Positions 53,590 to 62,569 are shown, counted from the first letter of the stretch. The stretch is DNA of 63,733 bases from Cupriavidus pauculus (GCF_008801835.1 NZ_VZOW01000030.1:1-63733); one strand, 5' to 3'. Translations and numbers: made by a program. The notes: a model not told the origin generated them from the sequence alone.

Positions 53590-55410
53590 ATGACCCGCGC
53601 CATCCGTAATATCGCCATCATCGCTCACGTCGATCATGGCAAGACCACCTTGGTCGACCAGCTCCTGCGCCAGGCAGGCACCTTCCGCGACAACCAGCAG
53701 ATCGCCGAACGGGTGATGGACTCGAACGACCTGGAAAAGGAACGCGGGATCACGATCCTCGCGAAGAACTGTGCCGTCGAATACAACGGCACGCACATCA
53801 ACATCGTCGATACGCCGGGCCACGCCGACTTCGGCGGCGAAGTGGAGCGCGTGCTGTCGATGGTCGACGGCGTGCTGCTGCTGGTGGACGCCGTGGAAGG
53901 CCCGATGCCGCAGACGCGTTTCGTGACGCGCAAGGCGCTGGCGCTCGGCCTCAAGCCGATCGTCGTGATCAACAAGATCGACCGCCCGGGCGCACGTCCG
54001 GACTGGGTGATCAACCAGACTTTCGACTTGTTCGACAAGCTCGGCGCGAATGACGACCAGCTCGACTTCTCCGTGATCTACGCCTCGGGCCTGAATGGCT
54101 ACGCTGGCCTGACCGAAGACGTGCGCGACGGCGACATGAAGCCGCTGTTCGAAACCGTGCTGGACAAGGTGCCAGTGCGTAACGACGATCCGAACGGTCC
54201 GCTGCAGATGCAGATCATCTCGCTGGACTACTCGAGCTACGTCGGCAAGATTGGCGTTGGCCGCATTTCGCGCGGACGCGCCCGGCCGCTGCAGGACGTG
54301 GTGGTCAAGTTCGGTCCGGAAGGCAATCCGATCAAGGGCCGTATCAACCAGGTGCTGAAGTTCAGCGGCCTGGAGCGCGAGATCGTTTCCGAAGCGGAAG
54401 CTGGCGACATCGTGCTGATCAACGGCATCGAGGAACTGGGCATCGGCTGCACCGTATGCGCCCCGGAAGCCCAGGATGCGCTGCCGATGCTGAAGGTGGA
54501 CGAGCCGACGCTGACGATGAATTTCTGCGTCAACACGTCGCCGCTGGCCGGCCGCGAAGGCAAGTTCGTCACCAGCCGCCAGCTGCGCGAGCGCCTCGAC
54601 CGTGAGCTGAAGTCGAACGTGGCGCTGCGCGTGGCCGACACCGGCGACGACACGATTTTCGAAGTTTCGGGCCGTGGTGAACTGCACCTGACGATTCTTC
54701 TGGAAAATATGCGCCGCGAGGGCTACGAACTGGCCGTATCGCGTCCGCGCGTGGTGTTCAAGGAAATCGACGGCGTCAAGCACGAGCCGTACGAACTGCT
54801 GACCGTGGACGTCGAAGACGGCCACCAGGGTTCGGTGATGGAAGAGCTGGGCCGCCGCAAGGGTGAACTGCTCGACATGGCTTCGGACGGCAAGGGCCGT
54901 ACGCGTCTGGAATATCGTATTCCGGCGCGGGGCCTGATTGGCTTCCAGGGCGAATTCCTGACGCTGACGCGCGGTACCGGCCTGATCAGCCATATCTTCG
55001 ACGACTACGCACCGGTGCGCGAGGGCGGCCTGGGCGAACGTCACAATGGCGTGCTGATCTCGCAGGATGATGGCGACGCCGTGGCCTATGCACTGTGGAA
55101 GCTGCAGGATCGCGGCCGCATGTTCGTGAAGCCGGGCGATGCGCTGTACGAAGGCATGATCATCGGCATTCACAGCCGCGACAACGACCTGGTCGTCAAC
55201 CCGATCAAGGGCAAGCAGCTGACCAACGTGCGCGCATCGGGTACCGATGAAGCCGTGCGCCTGGTGCCGCCGATCCAGATGTCGCTGGAATACGCTGTTG
55301 AATTTATCGCCGACGATGAACTGGTTGAAATCACGCCGAAGAGCATTCGTCTGCGCAAGCGTTATCTGAAGGAACACGAGCGCAAGCGCGCGTCGCGCGA
55401 AGCGGTGTAA
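53590..55410 (+). CDS. typA: Ribosome-associated GTPase TypA/BipA
   Basis: A 606-residue EF-G-like translational GTPase involved in 50S assembly and stress or low-temperature growth. The ATG at 53590 gives MTRAIRNIAIIAHVDHGKTT; earlier in-frame codons lack conservation. Other motifs: ERGITILAKN, DTPGHADFGGEVERVL, NKIDRPGARPDWV and the C-terminal domain GRGELHLTILLENMRREGYE and ELGRRKGELLDM. Monocistronic, closed by a strong terminator. Confidence 0.97.
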   Translation: MTRAIRNIAIIAHVDHGKTTLVDQLLRQAGTFRDNQQIAERVMDSNDLEKERGITILAKNCAVEYNGTHINIVDTPGHADFGGEVERVLSMVDGVLLLVDAVEGPMPQTRFVTRKALALGLKPIVVINKIDRPGARPDWVINQTFDLFDKLGANDDQLDFSVIYASGLNGYAGLTEDVRDGDMKPLFETVLDKVPVRNDDPNGPLQMQIISLDYSSYVGKIGVGRISRGRARPLQDVVVKFGPEGNPIKGRINQVLKFSGLEREIVSEAEAGDIVLINGIEELGIGCTVCAPEAQDALPMLKVDEPTLTMNFCVNTSPLAGREGKFVTSRQLRERLDRELKSNVALRVADTGDDTIFEVSGRGELHLTILLENMRREGYELAVSRPRVVFKEIDGVKHEPYELLTVDVEDGHQGSVMEELGRRKGELLDMASDGKGRTRLEYRIPARGLIGFQGEFLTLTRGTGLISHIFDDYAPVREGGLGERHNGVLISQDDGDAVAYALWKLQDRGRMFVKPGDALYEGMIIGIHSRDNDLVVNPIKGKQLTNVRASGTDEAVRLVPPIQMSLEYAVEFIADDELVEITPKSIRLRKRYLKEHERKRASREAV

Positions 55411-55431
55411 AGCTGTAATAACTCGCCGCAT

Positions 55432-55462
55432 AAAAAACCGCGTCCTGGTGACGCGGTTTTTT
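55432..55462. terminator. Bidirectional terminator after typA
   Basis: ACCGCGTC / GACGCGGT with a CTGGT loop, flanked by A6 and T6. It is convergent with the reverse desaturase gene. Confidence 0.9.
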
Positions 55463-55497
55463 ATTGCCTGCCGTATTTGAGTTTTCTGCGGAGCCGC

Positions 55498-56412
55498 TTA
55501 GTGATCGCCGGTATGGAATGGATTGGCTCGCATGGCAGTCAGATCGGCTGCGACGGACCGCGATGCCGGGCTCCGCCATTCCGGCGCTTTCCACAAATAC
55601 CGCAAATCCCGATCGCGCCGTACATCGGCAAACATGTCGCGCCATTCGTGAAATGTCAGCGTCAGCGGATTGTGCGTGCGAATCTGGCGCGTGATGCCGT
55701 ATTGCGACGGCTCGGTTTCCGGGACAAAACTGCCGAACAAGCGATCCCAGATCGTCAGCACACCTGCATAGTTGCGATCGATATATTGCGCATTTTTCGC
55801 GTGATGCACACGATGGACACTCGGCGTATTCACCAGCATTTCCACGCGCGGCCAACGGCGTCCCAGCCGTGTGTGGACGAAGAACTGAAAGGCCAGATTC
55901 AGGCCGACCGCCAGGATGACCCAGTTTGGTGTAAAGCCGATCCAAGCGAGCGGGATCCAGAAAATCCACATGCCGGATATCGGATAGGTCAGGCTCTGCC
56001 GGAACGCCGTCGAGAAATTCATGCCCTCCGATGAATGGTGAGCCACATGCGACGCCCACATCCAGCGGACGCGATGACTGGCCCGGTGAAACCAGTAATA
56101 AAGAAAATCCTGCAGTAGCAGCAGTAGACCGAACGACCACCATGTCTCCGGCACCAGCCGCAGCCCATGGTTGAAACACCACGTATAAACCGTGCGGACC
56201 ATCAGCCAAAGAAAGAACGCATCCGACGCCTGATGCATCAAGGCCAGCGACGCATTCGAAAGCGTGTCGCGCCAGCTGTACACCGAGCGGTCCCGCCGCG
56301 ACCAATACCACGCCTCCCAGGCAATCGTCAGCAGGAATACCGGTGCGAAGGCCATCAGGATCAGGCCGGGGTCGAAACCGTCAGTGTCAGGAGCAGGGCT
56401 GGGGAGCGTCAT
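55498..56412 (-). CDS. Sterol desaturase / fatty acid hydroxylase family protein
   Basis: A 304-residue membrane di-iron protein. His clusters HRASH, HVAHHS and HRVHH match the superfamily, and LLLQDFLYYWFHRASHRVRW is typical of bacterial members. The ATG at 56412 (MTLPSP) is preferred; 56427 is also possible. Distinct from the gene at 6004-6999 in sequence. No partner genes adjacent; substrate unknown. Confidence 0.83.
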   Translation of the reverse strand: MTLPSPAPDTDGFDPGLILMAFAPVFLLTIAWEAWYWSRRDRSVYSWRDTLSNASLALMHQASDAFFLWLMVRTVYTWCFNHGLRLVPETWWSFGLLLLLQDFLYYWFHRASHRVRWMWASHVAHHSSEGMNFSTAFRQSLTYPISGMWIFWIPLAWIGFTPNWVILAVGLNLAFQFFVHTRLGRRWPRVEMLVNTPSVHRVHHAKNAQYIDRNYAGVLTIWDRLFGSFVPETEPSQYGITRQIRTHNPLTLTFHEWRDMFADVRRDRDLRYLWKAPEWRSPASRSVAADLTAMRANPFHTGDH

Positions 56413-56629
56413 GGCGCCAGTGTGCATATTTTCGGTTAAAGCGTATGGAAGTTTTCCTCCATACGGCCGCGGGCGCCACACGAGTGGCGCATGCGGCGCG
56501 CCAGCGAGGTATCACGAAAATGCAGCACAGACTATCACCGCGGTGGGATCAAGTACGCCCCTCGGCTTGCCGTCATTGGGGCGACGGCTAACGGAGGAGT
56601 GGCCGCCATTACCACGGAGAGATCGCCCC

Positions 56630-58195
56630 ATGTTTCGCAACACCACGATTGGCGCCCGTTTGTGGCTCCTTACGATTGTCACCAACTTGTTGCTGCTGAT
56701 TGTCGGCATGGTTGGATGGTTCGGCATGTCGCGCAGCAACGATGCCACGCGCCAGATTTATCAGCAGCAACTGTCGGCGGCGACTTACCTGGCCGAAGCG
56801 CGATCGAACCAATTGCTCGTCCGCGTGCTGCTGGACCAGGCCGCCTTTGCTACGGATCCCGCTGACGCAAAGGCGCGTGCTGCGACGGCCCAGGGTTTTG
56901 CGCGCCAGTCCGACGCGGCATGGCAGGCGTACCTGGCGATTCCGCGCACCGCGGAGCAGACGCGCGCGACCGACGATGTGTCTGAAAAGCGCAAGGCATT
57001 GTTCAGCCAGGGCGTGGCGCCAATGATCGCAGCGCTGCACGCTGGGGATCGCGACGCGATGATGAAGGCCGTGATGGAGACGATTCCGAAACTGGACATC
57101 GCATTTACCGCGGTCAACACCGAGCTCGCCCGCTTGCAGGTGGCGAGCGCAAAGAGCGTTTACGAAAGCTCGCAACATCGCTATGACGCACTGTTGACGC
57201 TGTCGATTATCGTGCTTTGCGTGGGCATTGCGTTCAGCACCGTGGTGGCCTGGCGCCTGCGTGCGTCGATCGTAAAGCCGCTCGATATCGCAATCGCCCG
57301 CTTCGCGCGCATGGCCGATGGCGATCTCGGCTCCTCGGGTCGCGATGCGTCGGTGGATGCCGACGAGCATGCGAAGAACGAGACGAGTCGTATGCTCGGG
57401 ATGCTCGATCGCATGCAGGCGCGCCTGGCGGCCATGGTTGGCGAAGTGCGCGGCGGCGCCGACTCGATCGCCGCGGCCAGCCAGCAGATTGCCAGCGGCA
57501 ATGCCAACCTGTCGCAACGCACCGAGCAACAGGCCGCCTCGCTGGAAGAGACCGCGTCGAGCATGGAGCAGTTGACGAGCACGGTGCGACACAATGCCGA
57601 CAGCGCGCGCGAGGCCAGTACGCTGGCCATCGACGCCCGCACGTTGGCCGAACGCGGCAACGACGCCGTGTCGCGCGTGCAATCCACGATGCTGCAGATC
57701 GACACTGGCGCGAACAAGATCGTCGACATCATCGACGTGATCGAGAAGATCGCGTTCCAGACCAATATCCTGGCACTGAACGCTGCCGTGGAAGCCGCGC
57801 GTGCGGGTGAACATGGGCGCGGCTTTGCCGTGGTGGCTGGCGATGTGCGCGATCTGTCGCAACGGTGCGCCGGCGCATCGCGCGAGATTCGCACCCTGAT
57901 CAGCGCATCCGTGAGCAGCGCGCGCGAAGGGACGTCGCTGGTTCACGACGCTGGCCAGGCGATGCAGGACATCGTCGAGGCGGTGCGGCGCGTAACCGAT
58001 ATCATCGGCGGCATCAGTGCGGCCTCCGATGAGCAATCGCGTGGCATTGAACAGGTCAATGTCGCGGTCTCGCATATGGACGGCATGACGCAGCAGAACG
58101 CCGCGCTTGTCGAGCAGGCAGCGGCGGCGGCGGGTTCGCTCGAGGACCAGGCTCAGCGGATGAAGTCTCTTATGTCCGCATTCCGTCTTGCATGA
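56630..58195 (+). CDS. Methyl-accepting chemotaxis protein
   Basis: A 521-residue chemoreceptor. First membrane helix about residues 10-32, a periplasmic four-helix-type sensor (about 35-185), second helix about 188-208, then HAMP and the signalling domain with the conserved tip IAFQTNILALNAAVEAARAG (about 370-395) and GRGFAVVAGDVRDLSQR. No NWETF-type pentapeptide at the C-terminus, so it depends on other receptors for CheR/CheB tethering. The ATG at 56630 was chosen because it directly precedes the first helix. Ligand unknown. Confidence 0.92.
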   Translation: MFRNTTIGARLWLLTIVTNLLLLIVGMVGWFGMSRSNDATRQIYQQQLSAATYLAEARSNQLLVRVLLDQAAFATDPADAKARAATAQGFARQSDAAWQAYLAIPRTAEQTRATDDVSEKRKALFSQGVAPMIAALHAGDRDAMMKAVMETIPKLDIAFTAVNTELARLQVASAKSVYESSQHRYDALLTLSIIVLCVGIAFSTVVAWRLRASIVKPLDIAIARFARMADGDLGSSGRDASVDADEHAKNETSRMLGMLDRMQARLAAMVGEVRGGADSIAAASQQIASGNANLSQRTEQQAASLEETASSMEQLTSTVRHNADSAREASTLAIDARTLAERGNDAVSRVQSTMLQIDTGANKIVDIIDVIEKIAFQTNILALNAAVEAARAGEHGRGFAVVAGDVRDLSQRCAGASREIRTLISASVSSAREGTSLVHDAGQAMQDIVEAVRRVTDIIGGISAASDEQSRGIEQVNVAVSHMDGMTQQNAALVEQAAAAAGSLEDQAQRMKSLMSAFRLA

Positions 58196-58277
58196 GCCGA
58201 TTCTGAAAAGATCGCCGTCGTCGAATTCCGGCCTCATGGGTGGCGTAAAATCGGTGCCCACAAGAACGGAGACCGAA

Positions 58278-59360
58278 ATGACGGAGTTTGTATCGACGCA
58301 ACTGCGCGGCGGCGTGGCGTATCTGACACTCACGCGCCCGCAGGCCCTCAACGCTCTGTCGCTCGACATGATTCGAGCGATGACCGAGGCGCTGCAGGGT
58401 TGGGAGAATGACCCCGGCGTACACGCCGTGGTGGTGGCAGGCGCAGGGGGCAAGGCCTTTTGCGCCGGCGGAGACATCCGCTGGTTCCATCAGGCCTATC
58501 TCGCCAATGACCCACTGCTCGATCAGTTCTTTGTCGAGGAATACGCGCTCAACTTCCTGATCCATCGTTATCGCAAACCTTACGTAGCGTTGATGGACGG
58601 CGTGGTGATGGGTGGCGGCATGGGCATCTCGCAAGGGGCCAAGGTGCGCATCGTGACCGACCGAACAAAGATGGCGATGCCGGAGACCAACATCGGCCTG
58701 TTTCCCGATGTCGGCGGAGGCTGGTTCCTCGCGCGCACACCGGGGCGCATCGGCGAATACCTGGGGCTTTCGGGCGTTGTTATCGGCGCGGCCGACGCGA
58801 TTTTTGCGCAACTGGCGGATGCCTACTTGCCGTCCAATGTTCTGGCCGAGCTCGTTGCGTCGATGCAGGCGCGGTCCTTTGAAAGCGGCGACGCTGTACT
58901 TGCGCACATTGCCGATGCCACGCATGCGCATCGCGCCGATATCGTACCCGCGGACAGCAATCTCGCCCGACAGGCGGACCGCATCGACACGCTGTTTGCG
59001 CGACCGACGATGCACGACATCCTGGCCGCTGTCAGCGATACCGAAAGTGACTGGGCCGCACAGACGGCCGCCACGCTGCGCAGTCGCTCGCCGTTGATGT
59101 TGTGCGTCACGCTGGAGCAGATTCGTCGCGCCCGCGCCATGACGCTGGAAGACGAGCTGCGCATGGAACTCGACATGATGTATGACATATTCCGCCACGG
59201 CGACGGCATCGAAGGGATCCGCGCGCTAGTTATCGACAAGGATCATCAGCCCAAGTGGAATCCCGCCCGGCTCGATGACGTGACGCCAGCACGAGTGCGC
59301 GCATTTTTCGATAGCAAATGGCGGCGCGAAGAACATCCGCTGGCCAAGTTGGGCGGCTGA
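58278..59360 (+). CDS. Enoyl-CoA hydratase/isomerase family protein, 3-hydroxyisobutyryl-CoA hydrolase type
   Basis: A 360-residue crotonase-fold enzyme. AGGKAFCAGGDIRWFHQA (oxyanion hole) and MGGGMGISQGAKVRIVTDRTKMAMPE, with ETNIGLFPDVGGGWFLAR, are the HIBCH block, as is the long C-terminal half. It would hydrolyse 3-hydroxyisobutyryl-CoA in valine degradation, but no other valine-pathway genes are adjacent. The ATG at 58278 follows AACGGAGAC. Confidence 0.85.
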   Translation: MTEFVSTQLRGGVAYLTLTRPQALNALSLDMIRAMTEALQGWENDPGVHAVVVAGAGGKAFCAGGDIRWFHQAYLANDPLLDQFFVEEYALNFLIHRYRKPYVALMDGVVMGGGMGISQGAKVRIVTDRTKMAMPETNIGLFPDVGGGWFLARTPGRIGEYLGLSGVVIGAADAIFAQLADAYLPSNVLAELVASMQARSFESGDAVLAHIADATHAHRADIVPADSNLARQADRIDTLFARPTMHDILAAVSDTESDWAAQTAATLRSRSPLMLCVTLEQIRRARAMTLEDELRMELDMMYDIFRHGDGIEGIRALVIDKDHQPKWNPARLDDVTPARVRAFFDSKWRREEHPLAKLGG

Positions 59361-59490
59361 CGCTCGCATCGGCGCGGCCAAAGCAAGTCGAGTAGAGTGA
59401 CGGTTGGTCTAGCCCTGGGTTTTCCGGATGCCGGGATACGGGGCTGGTCTTTCATCACTTCGAAATCGTGTGAACAGGAAAGGAGCCGTA

Positions 59491-60051
59491 ATGAGCAATC
59501 CTCGTGATGTCGCCGTACTGGTGGGAAGTTTGCGCAAGGAATCCCTGAACCTGAAATTGGCCAAGGCTCTTGCAGCCATGGCGCCGCCACAACTCAAGCT
59601 CGATATCGTCGAGATTCGCCAGCTTTCCCACTATTGCCAGGATGAGGACGATCATCCGCCCGCGGAATGGACGGCATTCCGCGACCGGATCCGGCGCGCG
59701 GACGCAGTGTTGTTCGTGACGCCGGAATACAACCGCTCTGTGCCAGGCGTGCTGAAGAATGCCATCGACATCGGCTCCCGGCCTTATGGAAAAAGCGCCT
59801 GGGATGGCAAGCCCGGCGGTGTCATCAGCGCGTCCCCTGGCAATATTGGCGGGTTCGGCGCCAACCACCATTTGCGGCAGTCGCTGGTCTTCCTGAATAT
59901 ACCCGTGCTGCAGCAGCCTGAGGCATACATCAGCGGCGTCGACAAACTGTTCGACGAGCAGGGCGGCATCGCCAATGAATCCACGAGAGGCTTTCTCGGC
60001 AAATACCTCTCGACATTCGCGTCGTGGGTTGAGAAGAACGCCGCACGCTAG
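59491..60051 (+). CDS. NADPH-dependent FMN reductase (ChrR/YieF-like)
   Basis: A 186-residue flavodoxin-fold flavoprotein. The FMN phosphate loop is GSLRKESLNLKLAKAL, and PEYNRSVPGVLKNAIDIGSR is the family's second signature. Reduces quinones, chromate or azo dyes with NAD(P)H in related proteins; probably protects against oxidative stress. The ATG at 59491 is preceded by AAAGGAGCC. Separate transcription unit. Confidence 0.88.
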   Translation: MSNPRDVAVLVGSLRKESLNLKLAKALAAMAPPQLKLDIVEIRQLSHYCQDEDDHPPAEWTAFRDRIRRADAVLFVTPEYNRSVPGVLKNAIDIGSRPYGKSAWDGKPGGVISASPGNIGGFGANHHLRQSLVFLNIPVLQQPEAYISGVDKLFDEQGGIANESTRGFLGKYLSTFASWVEKNAAR

Positions 60052-60168
60052 CCAGCAGATCCGCGTCGGCCCCGTCCTACAATGCAAAGCGGACGGGCCT
60101 GACATCGGCGACGTCGCCTCCTTTCTATAGTGAACTCACGCTCACCACTACAGACAAGGAGGCCCATC

Positions 60169-60243
60169 ATGCCGTATATCATCGCTTGGATTCTTGGCGT
60201 ACCCGCCTTTGTTCTCATCCTGATCTGGCTGTTCATGCATTAA
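60169..60243 (+). CDS. 24-residue single-helix membrane peptide
   Basis: Reads MPYIIAWILGVPAFVLILIW plus LFMH, wholly hydrophobic except for the termini. It has an excellent ribosome site (AAGGAGG seven bases from ATG) and is followed within 20 bp by a perfect terminator, so it appears to be a real, independently expressed small protein. I do not assign a named family. Confidence 0.65.
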   Translation: MPYIIAWILGVPAFVLILIWLFMH

Positions 60244-60261
60244 GTTGCGAGCGGCAAGTCA

Positions 60262-60297
60262 GCAAAGCGACGCCTTCGTGGCGTCGCTTTGCATTTC
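60262..60297 (+). terminator. Intrinsic terminator after the 24-residue gene
   Basis: Perfect 13-bp stem GCAAAGCGACGCC / GGCGTCGCTTTGC with a TTCGT loop, then ATTTCT. Confidence 0.8.
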
Positions 60298-60423
60298 TGC
60301 CAACGACAAATGCATGTGGCGTATCCGCTGCACTGCGGTGAATATTTACCTCGCGTATACTTCGGGCTCTTCGCGTGCGATCCCGTCGCGCCCTTGCTAC
60401 CCAAACGCCATATCTGCATCAGC

Positions 60424-61428
60424 ATGACTGTAAATCCGCGCCGCATCTCGGTTGCTCCGATGATGGACTGGACCGATCGCCATTGCCGCACCTTTCATCG
60501 CGCGCTAAGCCGCCACACGTGGCTTTACACGGAGATGGTAACGACCGGCGCGCTGTTGCATGGCGATGTGGCACGGCATCTGGATTTCAACGCCGCCGAG
60601 CATCCTGTCGCGCTGCAACTTGGGGGCAGCGAGCCGGCCGACCTTGCAAAGGCTGCCAAGTTGGGGGAGCAGTGGGGTTATAAGGAAATCAACCTGAACT
60701 GCGGATGTCCCTCGGAGAGGGTGCAACGCGGCGCGTTTGGCGCGTGTCTGATGGCGGAGCCGCAATTGGTGGCGGATTGCGTGAAGGCTATGCGGGATGC
60801 TGTTGATGTGCCGGTGACAGTGAAACATCGAATCGGCATCGACACGATTGAACATTATGGTTTCGTGCGCGATTTTGTGGGAACGGTAGCCGAGGCGGGT
60901 TCCGAAACATTTATCGTTCACGCCCGGAATGCGATTCTCAAAGGGCTGAGCCCGAAAGAAAATCGGGAGATACCGCCGCTGCGTTACGAAGTGGCCTACC
61001 AATTGAAACGCGAGTTCGCGCAGCTCGAAATACTGATCAATGGCGGCGTCGTGTCCCACGTCGAAATCGCCGAACATCTCCAACATGTGGACGGCGTGAT
61101 GATTGGCCGGCAGGCTTATCACGATCCGTATTTTCTTGCGGAAATGGACCAGCGCTACTATGGCGCCACCACGCCCATTCCCACGCGCGGCGACGCGGAA
61201 CTTACGATGCAGGCGTATATCGGTGAGATTGTGGAGAATGGGGGCTTTATGGGGGCCGCAACGCGCCATATGCTGGGCCTCCATCGCGGCGTTTTTGGTG
61301 GAAGAGGGTGGCGCAGGGTGCTTTCCGATTCGCGCCGAATGAATGCGGCACGCATTCGTACGGATGTCGACGCGTTGTTCGAAGAGGCGCGATCACATCT
61401 GCGTCCTGACATGCTGGAGGCGGCCTAG
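60424..61428 (+). CDS. dusA: tRNA-dihydrouridine synthase A
   Basis: FMN-dependent enzyme making dihydrouridine 20/20a in tRNA. 334 residues. Opening SVAPMMDWTDRHCRTFHRAL and TEMVTTGALLHGD, then NLNCGCPSERVQRGAFGACL with catalytic Cys95, VTVKHRIGID and FIVHARNAILKGLSPKENR are the DusA set. The ATG at 60424 was chosen as it gives the conserved N-terminus; upstream in-frame codons are non-native. Confidence 0.95.
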   Translation: MTVNPRRISVAPMMDWTDRHCRTFHRALSRHTWLYTEMVTTGALLHGDVARHLDFNAAEHPVALQLGGSEPADLAKAAKLGEQWGYKEINLNCGCPSERVQRGAFGACLMAEPQLVADCVKAMRDAVDVPVTVKHRIGIDTIEHYGFVRDFVGTVAEAGSETFIVHARNAILKGLSPKENREIPPLRYEVAYQLKREFAQLEILINGGVVSHVEIAEHLQHVDGVMIGRQAYHDPYFLAEMDQRYYGATTPIPTRGDAELTMQAYIGEIVENGGFMGAATRHMLGLHRGVFGGRGWRRVLSDSRRMNAARIRTDVDALFEEARSHLRPDMLEAA

Positions 61429-61643
61429 TGTGACGACGCTGAGGCGGGCGCGTCGAAGAAAGGCTCTAATTTCGAACGGTCATTCTGTGCATGGCGCGCG
61501 AAATGTATCGCATACCGGTGTCTGACCACGGTTCTGGCCGGAAACCCGCGCCGGCAAAGGGATTCCCCTAATTCGCCAGCGCTGCCTCATGTTCTTACAC
61601 TGTGCCTGCCCTCGAATACAGGGCTTTCTTCAACTGATTATTG

Positions 61644-61669
61644 AGCCCGCCGTGTGCGGGCTTTTTTTT
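61644..61669 (+). terminator. Intrinsic terminator downstream of dusA
   Basis: AGCCCGC-CGTGT-GCGGGCT followed by eight T (61662-61669). It is 216 bp from the dusA stop, so it may end a small RNA rather than dusA mRNA. Confidence 0.85.
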
Positions 61670-61708
61670 GCGTCTCGAAGATGCAACATCCACCGTGGGT
61701 TTGCACGG

Positions 61709-61774
61709 ATGGCGACCGAGAAATGGCTGGACTACATTGAAAAGGCCTTCAGGGCATTGAGATCGCTAATTTAA
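61709..61774 (+). CDS. Candidate 21-residue amphipathic peptide
   Basis: MATEKWLDYIEKAFRALRSL plus I, ending TAA one base before a terminator stem. Spacing of W6, L7, I10, F14, L17 and L20/I21 makes one face hydrophobic and the other charged, as in membrane-active or leader peptides. The ribosome site is weak. It lies between two near-identical terminators. Could be chance. Confidence 0.35.
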   Translation: MATEKWLDYIEKAFRALRSLI

Positions 61775-61802
61775 GAGTCCGCTACGGCGGGCTCTTTTTT
61801 TT
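61775..61802 (+). terminator. Second intrinsic terminator downstream of dusA
   Basis: GAGTCCGC-TACG-GCGGGCTC (one wobble) followed by eight T. Similar in sequence to the terminator at 61644. Confidence 0.85.
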
Positions 61803-61846
61803 GTCGAGCAAGCGCTTCGATTGGTAAGTGACGAAAGAGTTCCGCC

Positions 61847-61884
61847 AAAAAAAGCAGGCGATACTCGTGAGAGTCGTCGCCTGT
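61847..61884 (-). terminator. Reverse-strand intrinsic terminator
   Basis: CAGGCGA / TCGCCTG with inner ACTC-GTGA-GAGT; on the reverse strand it is followed by seven T (61853-61847). It implies a leftward transcript that starts to its right, with no recognisable gene. Confidence 0.7.
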
Positions 61885-62112
61885 CGGGAATGTCGAGGGG
61901 GGTCAATGTCCCTCGCGAAAGAGTATCTAACAGCACCAAAAGAGGCAGAACCCTGCATTGGTAGGGCACGTGGCGGCATTTTTGGTGCAGCCCCCGTCGA
62001 TACCGGCCATTGCCGCCTCACCTTACGGGCATCGGTGGGCGATTGAGGCTCTGCGTCGCGACCATGCTAGGATGCCGGTCAATGTCGCGTCAGCCGACAT
62101 AGGGGGGTGAAT

Positions 62113-62131
62113 CGCACAGGCAAACTGTGCG
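62113..62131 (+). promoter_or_regulatory. Hairpin in the leader of the orphan gene at 62241
   Basis: Perfect 7-bp stem CGCACAG / CTGTGCG with a GCAAA loop, about 110 nt upstream of the ATG. The loop sequence resembles part of the c-di-GMP-I riboswitch but the rest of that fold is absent. Confidence 0.4.
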
Positions 62132-62240
62132 GTTCCAGTGGGGGAGTAAATGCGGCAGGGCTTGCCAGTTGCGAAGCGCGGAACGCTCGGAAGCGAGTGG
62201 ATCAGCGCGAAGGGTCGGGAACGAGTCCTGGAGGTATCAA

Positions 62241-62501
62241 ATGGAAACGGACGAGCCATTCGGTGAGGTGTTTGAAGACTACCGGGTGATCTGGGTAGCG
62301 GAGCAACTTCAGGACGGGAAATGGACCGCGCGTTATTGCTGGCATCCGGGAACCTCCATGGAATCTGGCAAGGCGTTGCAGCGCGACGTGCTGAACGGCA
62401 AATCGAAGCGTTTGCTCGGGCTGTTCCCGACCGAGGCCGACACGATCGCGGCGATCAAGGAAGCCATACTGCTGGAGGCGAAGTGGGTGGGAAGCCGGTG
62501 A
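62241..62501 (+). CDS. Orphan 86-residue protein
   Basis: The ATG at 62241 has CTGGAGG nine bases upstream, a strong site. METDEPFGEVFEDYRVIWVA begins a small soluble alpha/beta-like protein with GKWTARYCWHPGTSMESGKA and an amphipathic C-terminal helix (TIAAIKEAILLEAKWVG). No signal peptide or membrane segment and no family recognised. It sits between a terminator-rich stretch and tRNA-His. Confidence 0.7.
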   Translation: METDEPFGEVFEDYRVIWVAEQLQDGKWTARYCWHPGTSMESGKALQRDVLNGKSKRLLGLFPTEADTIAAIKEAILLEAKWVGSR

Positions 62502-62540
62502 CGGGTCTCACATCTTTTTAAATTTTTTTGTGCGGGATAC

Positions 62541-62569
62541 TAGCCATCCGCTCCAGATCCTTGTATAGT
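62541..62569 (+). promoter_or_regulatory. Sigma-70 promoter of tRNA-His
   Basis: -35 TAGCCA (62541-62546, 4/6), 17-bp spacer, -10 TATAGT (62564-62569, 5/6). Predicted start about 62576, 39 nt before the tRNA. Confidence 0.65.

Larger units (their letters stand above)
61429..62240. other. 812-bp region with multiple terminators and possible small RNAs or peptides
   Basis: No standard-length gene. Contains two forward terminators (61644-61669, 61775-61802), one reverse-strand terminator (61847-61884), a candidate 21-residue ORF and a hairpin leader before 62241, listed separately. The first ~200 bp after dusA show nothing I recognise. Confidence 0.6.

Noticed and set aside
53539..55431. Reverse-strand 630-codon frame opposite typA
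   Set aside because: Shadow; no ribosome site or domain, and it runs through the typA promoter region.
61828..62046. 72-codon forward frame after dusA
   Set aside because: GTG start without a ribosome site, runs through a reverse terminator, no protein-like pattern.
62113..62240. c-di-GMP-I (GEMM) riboswitch
   Set aside because: CGCACAGGCAAAC resembles its first strand, but it simply closes into a 7-bp hairpin and the second arm and tetraloop receptor are missing.
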